From the NCBI RefSeq assembly GCF_028389875.1, contig NC_084702.1, positions 45,879,053-45,943,052 on the forward strand: DNA of 64,000 bases, given 5' to 3'. Below, piece by piece: positions 26,601 to 35,965 of this stretch. The position numbers and the translations under genes are program-made. The notes beneath the pieces were generated by a model. That model searched no databases. It was given only the letters and a program-made list of their open reading frames with translations, and was not told the origin of the DNA. How positions within the stretch are numbered: position 1 is the stretch's first letter; each line of letters starts with the position of its first letter. The stretch is from Rhea pennata. Lineage: Eukaryota; Chordata; Aves; Rheiformes; Rheidae.

Positions 26601-27569
26601 TGGCACATCTGTGCGTTGCACTGTGGAAATCCTTCACTGGGAACACACAACCAGACTACAGCAATTCTGCAGCAGCTGAGCAAAACCATTTGGAATGACC
26701 TGTTTATGAGAGCGGATCTAGATTAATTATATCATGCTTTTGTCCAGCTTAGCCCAAAGATAGACCTTCCCATTCTCCAGTCAGCCAAAATAGCCACATA
26801 AAAATCTGTTCGTACAAAATTTTGCCCAGGTAGGTGGCACTTTTCTGTTTAAGCACTTCAGACTCAAATTTGTCCCTTTCTGGGTAATTAGAGCATATTT
26901 ACATGTGTGTATACTTATTTCTTTCCTTAATACAGTATATTGTTTCAGGCAAGGCCAAAACAGTCATTTTAAAATCAAACATTCCCTTAGCATAAATGTT
27001 AAAGTTCACATTGTGTTGTAAGCTTGGTAAATCAAATTTGCTTTTCACAGCCTTTCTCTGAACTATAAAAATATTTATTGTGCTATTCCTTTCCATCCAA
27101 AATACTTGTGTCTGATTTTGTGACATAATTTGCTTTAAAGAACTCTAAAAGTTAAAATATTCTCAACAAAAATAAAAAGTTCTCTGGCTTTCATTTAATG
27201 AAAATTATATTTTTAAGAGCCAAAAGAAAAAGTCTCTGAAGTTGATACAGTACTTACATTTCCTCAGATGAATAAGTCTTAACATTGAAAAGCTTCTAAA
27301 AGACTTCTGTAACTGTGACCAGTTAAAATTTTGTATGCTTTTCCTGAGTCATCAAAATATGGGAAAAATTCTTTCCCACTATACTTTCTTTGAGCAGACT
27401 ACAAGTAATAGGATTAGATTATTAATGCAATTTCTATGGAATACATTTATACTTTTTGTCATTTTTTAACTTCTTAGCCTAAGAGGTAATATTTAATGCA
27501 ATGCACTTCAGTAAAATTAGTTATCTTGCCTGATATATTCTTGTTATATTTAGCTGCTTCCTATTTTGA

Positions 27570-27850
27570 GTAGAGTGTTGGACTGGAAGGCAAGGGAGCT
27601 GAAGTGCTCTCCTACCCTACAGAAGTCAATCAAAATTTTAGCATTTCCTTCAACAGAGTCAGAAATTCAATCTTGGATCTGCTTCATATGTCTGCCCACT
27701 GGCCTGCATGACATTTGGATATTATGGATGAAGGAGATTACTGCCCTTTTAGAGAGAATGACTTGCCATCAAGAGCCCAGTGCTTAAAGACCTTATTTGC
27801 AATGATGTGGTAGACCAGGAGTTTCATCCTGTCCTAAGCACTAGGCTATG
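27570..27850 (+). repeat. Possible degraded SINE (MIR-like)
   Basis: The left end (TAGAGTGTTGGACTGGAAGG) resembles the tRNA-like head of MIR-type SINEs. The right end (CAGGAGTTTCATCCTGTCC, then AAGCACTAGGCTATG) resembles their distal part. The middle does not align convincingly by eye, so this may be a relic with an internal insertion or two chance matches. Confidence 0.3.
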
Positions 27851-30800
27851 AAATAAACCTCCCTTTTATCATTCAAATTGTAAAATGGCCATCAAAAACA
27901 GTGATTAAAACTGAATTTGATCATAGCAACACAGGCTGAGAGTACAGCTTCCCAAAGAGGTTACCACAGCAGAAAACGTGCTGCAGACTTACAGTGTGTC
28001 TATCAGCTGTTACACAGTACCAGTTTGCCCGGATGCTCCTATCTGGAGCAAATATGAGATTAGTTTGAGGTAGCCTAGCTGACAACAAGGAGGGGCTGCT
28101 TGTTCATCTGCCCATGCAGGGTCTGTAAGCTGCTGATGAAGACAGTGCTGACGATGCCAGAGAACCTTTTCCGACAGGGATCTGAGACCAAATCCTGTGT
28201 ATGCCAGGTGAGCGCAGAACAGACTAAATGCCTGGTAAGCCTGACCTTTCCCACTGACCAGAAATTCAATTTTGGACATGAAGAATGATTCCTTTTGTTG
28301 AAACTTATAAAGATTCTATAGAAGTGTTGCTGAATTACAGATTTCCAATGAAAAAAACATTTGTCAAAAAATTCACAAGCAGCTCTAGTCTTGATCTCAC
28401 TAAATGCCTCTAAGTGTTACTGTCAAACAGAGATAAGTAACAAAATATAGCTGAAGGCAGGTGGAAAGCTCTTTTGCGCATTTTTTTAACATAAAACAAT
28501 AAAAGACAGACAATTTTGTAGTATGTATCTATATACAGCCACCATTAGCCACCATTAAATTAAGCAAAATTAAAAATAGTAATAATAAAAATGGGAGCTG
28601 GTTCCCAAAGATTGAGTGGCTCCTGCTGCAGTCATGAATTCAAACAAAAGCTTCTTTCCCTAGGTCCAAATCTGTAGTGCCTAGGTGGGTGTCCTGCTGG
28701 GAGCTATTACTAAAATGATGGTTCTCACTGAGAGACCATTCACAATTATTAAAATATAGTAGCATCTCACAAATCCATTTGCCATATAACTTATGAGCAA
28801 AATAAAATCTTTTTCCAGTTCTCAGACGTGGAAGATTCCTGCAGTAATGTCCTGTATTATCTTTTCACTGTAATGTGTTTAGAAAATATATTGCTGTGCA
28901 TGCAGTAGTAAATTATGAAGTGTTATAAATAAATGACACTAAAGTGTGGCCTTTCAAATAAATGAAAAAGTCATTTAATATTGCATCTCCCTTGCTTTAT
29001 AACTGCGGTTCATCACTTGAAAAAAAAATCCCCTATCCAGGGTCCATATTAATATATGTAAAGCCAATATGATTATGTGCTTCAGCTTTAACTTCACATC
29101 TGCAGACTGGAGACTGCAACGGGAGAGTAGTCTGGTAGCTGCTATGCTGACACCATGACTTGACTACAATTAGGAATGCAATTTCCTATCTTGTGTTTGC
29201 CTACTGCCTCTTGTCAGGAAACAGGACATAAAACTTCAGGCAAGGGTGACTGCCGTTGCTCCTGCGTAAGTGCCTGCATTTGGAGCACAGATTTGAGCTG
29301 TGCTGAACCCTAGCTTGACTTTGCTGTGATTCCATGTCTCTAGGAGCTCACCTAAAGGGAGAGAGGCAGAGCCGCGTCTGCCCCGAACTGGCCGTGCTGA
29401 ATGAGCACGCAAGGCAAGAGATGTCTGATCGTACTGCCTATCTCAGGAGGCATCTTGGCAACACTGTAGGACCCAAATTGGGCAGACAACCTGGGTGCTG
29501 TTCAGTGTCAGACATAATAATGGGACCCTGCTGGGATCACGAGTCTGAGGCCATGTTCAGAATGGAGCAGACTCATGGCAGGCAAGTTATACGTATCCCA
29601 GGCCATGCAGCTGCACTTTGGACCTGGGCTTCACTGCAAGCATGAAAAATCAGGACTATCCCAATGCTAATACATGGCAGTGGTCCTCCTTCATCTCCCT
29701 GCCTGCAACGTGGACAGGTCAATAAGTGTCCTAAGAGGGTATGCACAGTCCTCTTAAATTCTCAGTAATTTCTCATGACTCATGACAAACATCTCTCAGG
29801 GGCTGGACCGGAGTGAATTTTCTTGATTAAGTCCAGCAGCCTTAACTGGGAATGCCTCTCTGATCTTAAACCACCACCTTGTTTGAAGTGTTGCTCCTCT
29901 TACAAAGTGAGGAGCTGGAGGTTTGGTGTGATCAGAGAGAGGAGTATTTTCTGGAGATGTAGTTATTGATCTAGTTACATTTTATTTGTGTTTGTAATTT
30001 ACACATTGCTGAAATGCAAGGCTGGAAATAAGCCAGAAACTTTCTCGTCTTTTATTCATTTGACCAAATAGGAAACTTGTAAACAAAGAGCAAACTCCTA
30101 GCTGAACCATGGTATATGTTCTGGAAGGATATGGACTCCAAAATGGAGTTGTATCTAAACAGCAAAGTGAAGTCAGGCTTGAGCACAGGCTCAGGTCAAT
30201 TTAAGCAAGGGAAGTAACAGTTCTGTTCTCCCTTAATTTTTTTTTCCTTTGGCTAAGACAGATCTAGACAAAAGGCAAATACAACCATGTGCATTTCTTA
30301 GCCTCAGCTTCTTCATATGGTCTGAGTAAGTCATGTTCTTCCATGCAAGGGGTTTCATGTCCCATTCTTGACTCAGATTTTTCTGCCATTTATTTTACTG
30401 GACCAGATAGTTGTGTACATAACTGTTTCCCTCTCTTCTAGTTCCTAATCCCCTTCATCTCTCCACCCAAATCTTTCTTCTGTATCTATTTCCTTTTCTT
30501 TCTTGCTATTCTATTCCCAGTGTTCTCTCATCCTTATTTCTGTTTCCTCATTTTTTTGTTCATCCCAATTATAAAATATACAGTATGATCTTTTTCCCTG
30601 AAGGCAAACTGTCTTGAGTCTCACTGAAAACAAAATATGGGAAGTACCGCTCATCATTATTGGATTTCATGCATGCAGCCTCTAGGAATATGATAGCCAT
30701 TTTGATTTAGAGCACTGTGGTTTTAGCCTTCCTGAAAGGCGTAATAGCTGATAGCCATTTTGAGTTAGCAGAAAATTTGCATGTTTATAACCAAGGTTTA

Positions 30801-32124
30801 TGGGACATTTGCAATATCCCATGTCACAGAAATAATGATAAAATCATGACAACTGACAATGTCTGCTCTTTTATCCTTCTCTTAGGTTGACCTCTCTCCG
30901 CGTGATCATTCTGCTTGAAATGTTAATCTAGTTTATATTTTACTACCATATAAAAGTGTGCCTGGATCAGGGAAACCTAAAATGCAATAACCACAATAGT
31001 GCGTGTCCCTAAATTGAGCATCCTTCCTTGCTGCTACAGTGCAACTTCATCTGGGGATTTCTGCACTGGATAACTACATGACTGCACAAAAGAAGGTAAA
31101 ACAGAGCATATGGCTTCTTTGGGATTTAGTTCTAACACTTTCTAAGGAATTACTGTAGCATTTCTTTTAAAGGAAAAAAGTTCTCTTCCTATCACACAAC
31201 GAAACTGCTGAGAGATTTGTGTAAGCTTATTGCGACTGTCCCCACCTTATTGATCCTGTGGCTGTTCTGTAAGGCAATTGCAAACAGTAAGTCATCATTG
31301 CATGTTAGGCACAAGAAAAGAAAGGGGAAGTGAGAGTGCAATCTGAATACAGATTTTGACCTGCTTTCCGTGCCTCTGAACATCAGGATAAATTTAAGTA
31401 TCACCAGCCCAAACTTTGAGCTCTACACAGTGGAAGAACTATACAGAGATTCAGTTTACTGCCTCATCTTTAATTCTGCTGCATATAGTAAAGCTGTTGC
31501 ATTATAGTGCTGATGTATTGGAAATGCTGCTGTTTGAAATGCCGGTAATGCTAGGAGTGTAATACAGGACTATGCTTCTACTGTAACAACAAGCAGATTA
31601 CGTATCAAAGAGAAAGCTTTTTTAAGAAAAGTATGTATGGATAATGACAAATAGAAGCACAGAAGATACTCAAATTTAGGCTGTAAGAGTTTTTCTTTTG
31701 CAAAGTATTAGTGTTTTTTGCTCATTAACATTAAGCAAACAATGGGGATATCTGATGTCTTTGCTTGAGCCACCAACGAAGATATTGAAGAATATTGATG
31801 TCTGTGTGAAAACAGATCCAAGTATCAGCAGTACTTTAAAAAATCCCAAAGAATCATTCATCGTTTTAACTGATTTCTTTTATACAACAAAACTAGAATA
31901 GCTAATGCTATTAAGCACGTTGCATTAGACATTAAGTGATAAGCAAGAGCAAGAATAAAGCACTATCCAAACTTATTCCTGAAAGAGAAGCATGTACAAA
32001 TACGTGACCTTATCGCAATATTGAGTCTCCTGTTAAAAGCTAGTATATGAGAACCAGAGACCTGTGTTTTACTGCAATTAGAACAGATTTACATTAAAAT
32101 CATTAAAAACCCAACTGAGTTAGA

Positions 32125-32280
32125 AAGGACCTGAAGAAGCTTCATCATCTCTCCTTTCATGCTGAGTGAAATCGAGAGATTTGTGTAACTTGTTCCTAAA
32201 GACACCCAGTGATGGAAACTCTGCAGCTTCCCCAGGCAATCTCTTCCAATGTTTCTCTAGCTTCAGTGAATACGAGAACA
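32125..32280 (-). mobile_element. Old CR1 3' fragment, minus strand
   Basis: Read on the minus strand, the segment encodes a degraded CR1 ORF2 terminus (LEKHWKRLPGEAAEFPSLGVF, then a KLHKSLDF-like block). It continues into GATGATGAAGCTTC and AGGTCCTTTCTAAC, the equivalent of the CR1 3' UTR phrase 'gatgatctc..gaggtcccttccaac'. The orientation is opposite to the other CR1 copies. It contains no intact function. Confidence 0.72.
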
Positions 32281-33394
32281 GAAGTAAGTCAGAAGATACT
32301 TTCTGGGCACCCACACATGACATGAAATATATTTAACGCAAGAAAGACTTTATATGGTAATATGTTTTAATGAATGTAAATTTTTCCAGTCTCTAGCTAC
32401 TTCCTTTAGCATGAAATGCAGCTGTTTCAAGAACTCTTTGCCGTAGGAACTAATTAGCACTCTGAAATTTGAACTGCTTAAACGCATGGTTATTTGTATT
32501 ATTCACATTTTTGCTCCTCCACTACTCCTTTTTGAAAGAAATTCTACCATCGTCACCAACTGCCATGAAATAAGATTTACTGATCGTGTTTCTGGGTTCT
32601 CAAGGCTGAACTGTTTCTTTAATTCATATAAAATAAACCATATTATTTGATACAAACCTTATTTGTATTTAAATACCGTTAGATTTTGTAAGAAAGAAGA
32701 AATCATTTCAAGCATAATTTGGATAGCTTGTTAGAGTTACGAAGGGCTGTTGATGATACATTAAAGAAAGGTAATTAAAGGAACTGGTGAAGTACTAGGT
32801 ATGAATGTTTAAATTCTTTATACAGTAAACTCATTTGGGGTTGTAATAAACTTTGTCTTTACAAATGAAATACACCACCTAGTTCAATTACGCTGTATAT
32901 GTACTACGTACCTATTCGCTGTATGCTCCTGTTTGTTGCTTGAGTACCTTGGAGAGCCAGAGGATAAGGTTATATATGGAGGAAAAGCTGCTCAGAAGAG
33001 CTGTGAGAGGGGTCGCCCTCACCGAGGTCTCCACAGTGAGGTGATTTCTGGAAGAGAGACCAGAACTGCTTTTGGAGCGCGCTGAACTGGCTGAGGAGTC
33101 CCCCTGGGTCAGCTTTTAAGCAGCTGCAGCGCCCCATGGACCCACAAATAGCTCCCGAGCTGGGGACAGCCGGTGCCGGAGGGGAAGGCGGAGGGCGAAT
33201 CCCCGCAGGGTGAGATGGATGGAAAAGCCGGACGGTGGAGCTGCTGACAGCAAGAGTCTTCAAGAAGAGGCGAGATGCCGAGGCAGCCAAGCTCGCCGCT
33301 GGTCCTGCCCTGTGCCAGGGCCGGGCTGGGCTACGTCCCGGTGTTTCTGTGACAGCAGAGCGATGGGCCTAGGAACGGCTTGAATTTTCAGCAA
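32281..33394. other. Intergenic DNA with a GC-rich patch at about 32990-33360
   Basis: The left part is ordinary AT-rich DNA. From about 32990 the sequence becomes GC-richer with scattered CpG, and a 106-codon minus-strand frame there has a composition expected by chance. No protein family is recognised. The patch may belong to the extended regulatory region upstream of the ST8SIA4 CpG island, which is inference only. Confidence 0.5.
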
Positions 33395-33466
33395 AACACT
33401 ATTATTAATATTAATTATTAATTATGTATTACTAATAATAATTATGAATAATTAATTATTAAATCG
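33395..33466. repeat. ATT/AAT-rich low-complexity tract
   Basis: About 70 bases are made almost only of ATTATTAAT-type units. The tract sits directly between two GC-rich blocks and forms a very sharp composition boundary at about 33470. Confidence 0.85.
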
Positions 33467-33469
33467 TGC

Positions 33470-33745
33470 TTTGGGGGCACCCTTCCCCACCCACGCTGAC
33501 GCCTGTGCGGAGCTGCAAGCGGGGCGTCCCCGCGGGGGCCAGTCCGCAGGGGCAGCCGGGAGCTGCGGCTGCAGCTTCGGGGCAGGACGTGCAGCTCGGA
33601 GGAGACGAAGGCACGCGACTTTCTGGCTGTGCCTGTGGCCGGGCATGAAAGCAAGGTCTGCCATGGCGGACAGTGACATCGCGAGCTGCTGTTGGGACTT
33701 ACAGGTGGTAACAAGTGAAGCCGTCACGGAAGGTGCGTGAATTTT
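33470..33745 (+). promoter_or_regulatory. Small CpG-rich block with possible first exon
   Basis: The block is GC-rich with many CpG dinucleotides. It ends in GCCATGGCGG (ATG at 33663 in a strong initiation context), followed by an open frame and a good donor, AAG|GTGCGTG, at 33732/33733. This is the architecture of a CpG-island first exon. A 23-codon frame to the donor starts MADSDIASCC and is not a family I recognise. The alternative is a mere outlier of the main ST8SIA4 island, which begins about 600 bp downstream. Confidence 0.35.
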
Positions 33746-34694
33746 GGAACCTCCGTATGCGTTTTTGTCATCTGTTGTTGGTGAGAATACCTAACAAGAA
33801 AAGGTAAAGTACAGAGTTTCACAGGTATTCAGCAGAGCTAGCAGCACTGGTGGAACTGTAACTTTCATACTCTGTTGGCTGCACAGGTTTTATGGTGCTA
33901 TTAAAATAGAGTTTTGTATTGAATGGACTTTTTTTTCAGAAGAGACTGTGCGCTGTGTATTGTACCAAGTGGCATTTGAAGTTCCCGCTCACAGACAGAG
34001 TGGGTTGCCTCCTCCTGCTGCTGTTGCTGTTTTTGGGACCAGGTTACCAGAGCCACAGCGTGGAAGAGCACATAGCACAGCTCGATCTGGCCTGCGCAGA
34101 AGGAATTGCAAACCTTCCTTTCCTCTCCACCATGGCTGCATTAAACTTCCCTTATTTTATTTTTATAAAAAGATTTTTAGAGCATAGGGATTGTAAGCAG
34201 CCCTGACATGCTCAAGGATTTCTCTAACCTTTCTTTTCTTTTAATGCCTGTGAGGGAATACTCTCCTGGGCAAGAGAAATCTCTGCTTTTCTCCAGATTT
34301 TCTTGCATCTTGCTGTGAGACGCCTGACACTAACCCTCTGGAGACGGCGCACCAGACGGCATGGGCAGGCCTGGGCATCCTGCGCCGACGTCCCCTCAGC
34401 TAAGAGGGCAGGAGTCGCCCTGCGTTTGCTGCTAAAACCTCCCGGAGTGCCGCTGGCGAAGCGGGACAGCGGCAGTGCGGGAGGGCCAAGGGCTGCGGGC
34501 CGGGAGCGACCACGACCCCTTCTGTATTTTACCAGGCGCACTACGGGGCTTCTTAAACCCGCTCGATGCATTTTAAAGGCTGCTGCCGCCGCCGCCGCCC
34601 TGCCGGGACGCCCCAGGCCGGGAGCGGCTCCGCGCCGCGGCTGCCCCCGCTCCGCTCCGCGCCGCGCAGCTCCCGCGGGCGCGGGGCGCTGGGC

Positions 34695-34800
34695 GGCGGG
34701 CGCGGGGGGCGGGGCCGGCGGCGCGGGGGGCGGGGCAGGCGGCGCGGGAGCCCCGCCCCGCGCGGCGCCCATTGGCCGCGGCGCGCCGGCCCCGCCCCTC
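34695..34800 (+). promoter_or_regulatory. ST8SIA4: Putative ST8SIA4 core promoter: GC-box tandem and inverted CCAAT
   Basis: Three tandem GC-box-bearing units of about 21 bp occupy 34695-34750. Two contain GGGGGCGGGGC, and the third is truncated. GC boxes on the other strand follow (CCCCGCCCC at 34751-34759 and near 34791), with an inverted CCAAT box (ATTGG) at 34771-34775 between them. No TATA box is evident at a suitable place. This is consistent with an Sp1/NF-Y-type dispersed promoter about 400 bp upstream of the start codon. The actual transcription start cannot be read from the sequence. Confidence 0.55.
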
Positions 34801-34828
34801 GGCCCGCCCCCGCGGCGCGGAGGGGGGT

Positions 34829-34852
34829 GCCGCCGCCGCCGCCGCCGCCGCC
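34829..34852. repeat. (GCC)8 trinucleotide repeat
   Basis: Eight perfect GCC units lie just downstream of the GC-box cluster, in the likely 5' leader or at the transcription start region. Such tracts are often length-variable. Confidence 0.95.
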
Positions 34853-34898
34853 GCGATCGCAGCGGGGCCGGGCCGGAGCCGGAGCTGGAGCGCGGCCG

Positions 34899-34928
34899 CG
34901 CAGCGCAGCGCAGCGCAGCGCAGCGCAG
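34899..34928. repeat. (CGCAG)6 pentanucleotide repeat
   Basis: Six perfect tandem copies of CGCAG lie about 260-290 bp before the ST8SIA4 start codon, probably inside the 5' leader. An imperfect seventh follows (GCAGCGCG). Confidence 0.95.
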
Positions 34929-35191
34929 GCAGCGCGCGGCGCAAGCGGTGCCGCCGCGCGAGGCGGGGAGGGAGCCGCCGGCCCTGCCCGTGGGGAGCGC
35001 AGGGAAGCGGGCAAAGCAAGCCCAACTCAGCCGCGGCACGGCGCGCGCCGCCGCCCGCCCGCGCCCCGCTCTCTGTATTTTGTTTTATTTTATTCGCGGT
35101 TATTGCGGTGCCTGCGCGCGTGTGCGCGGCGCGGCGCGGGGAGCGCCCGGCAGACAAAGGGAAGGGGCGGGGGCCGCGCCCCGCAGGAGAC

Positions 35192-35304
35192 ATGCGCTCC
35201 GTGCGGAAGCGCTGGACGGCGTGCACCATCAGCATCCTCCTCATCGTCTACAAGACCAAGGAGATCGCGCGCCCCGAGGAGCGCCGCGAGGCCCCGCCGC
35301 ACGG
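35192..35304 (+). CDS. ST8SIA4: ST8SIA4 exon 1 coding part
   Basis: Codons 1-37 plus two bases of codon 38. The start is the first ATG after the promoter: no ATG occurs between about 34570 and 35191. It has G at -3 (GGAGACATGC). The product begins [20 protein letters not shown]: a basic cytoplasmic tail (residues 1-7), then a short hydrophobic signal anchor (about 8-20) that makes a type II Golgi protein. The stem start follows ([18 protein letters not shown]). From memory, mammals have TEEHQETQLI where this exon has [10 protein letters not shown], so the stem start is the most divergent part and is enriched in Arg, Pro and Ala, matching the local GC content. The donor is CACGG|GTGAGC. The same frame is open upstream to 34772 without an ATG, which I do not regard as coding. 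Confidence 0.95.
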
Positions 35305-35330
35305 GTGAGCTCGGGCGCGCGCCGCGGGGC

Positions 35331-35344
35331 GGGGGGGGGGGGGG
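35331..35344 (+). repeat. G14 run just after the exon 1 donor
   Basis: Fourteen consecutive G, preceded by GGGGC, start 26 bases inside intron 1. In the transcript this could form G-quadruplex-like structure near the donor. It is also a place where sequencing often fails. Confidence 0.9.
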
Positions 35345-35937
35345 CCGCGCGCAGCCTGCGCGCCCGCGGGGCGCCCCCGTCTCGCCCGGCGGGGAAGCGC
35401 TGGGGTGGGTGGGGTGGGGGAGAAGTGCGGGTCGGCGCCGCGGGCAGCGGCCGCGCGTGTTGCGCGGGGCGCGGTGGGTGCGCGGTGCTGCGCGGCCGCG
35501 CGAAGTTTGCCTGGGAGCCGCTCGCAACTTCGGGGCCCCTCGGGGCCGGGCGTGTGCGCGGCCGCGGAGCGGGGCTCCCCTTGCGCTGGGCTGCCGCCGT
35601 TGTTGCTCCGCTCCTTTGTTCGGCGGGGCGGGAGGCGGAGAGCGCGTCGCCCTCTCCTGTGCGGGTCCCGGGTTTCCCCCGCGTGGTAGCACGTCGGGCG
35701 TGTGTGCGCCTCTCCGTGCGCGCCTCTGCTTCTCCCTTTTCTGTTCCCCCCCCCCCCAAGTTGTAGGTATCCTGGGAAGAAGTTGGGTTTTCAGCCAAGC
35801 CCGTTTTCCGCCCGACGGGGACGATCTTTGCGCTTTGCCGCGAGTGCGCTTGGAGGGGCGCGCAAATTCCCCGCGCGCTCGGGAAAGGGGCGGGGGGCGC
35901 CCGGCGCTCTCGGCTGCGGGCCAGCGCCTCGGGGGCG

Positions 35938-35965
35938 CCGGGCCGAGCCGGGCCGAGCCGGGCCG
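35938..35965. repeat. GGCCGAGCCG decamer tandem
   Basis: Two and a half copies of a 10-bp GC-rich unit lie in the intronic half of the CpG island. Confidence 0.85.

Larger units (their letters stand above)
20336..32124. other. Intergenic DNA without recognisable gene
   Basis: This is long non-coding DNA with low-information ORFs on both strands. Features seen by eye include a perfect 14-bp palindrome TTCAAACGTTTGAA at about 20864-20877, two long T runs listed separately, and a near-duplicate phrase GATAGCCATTTTGA at about 30691 and 30750. GC-richer patches at about 21520-21660, 24540-24800 and 26390-26540 carry frames without recognisable similarity. I could not assign any of these. Confidence 0.6.
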
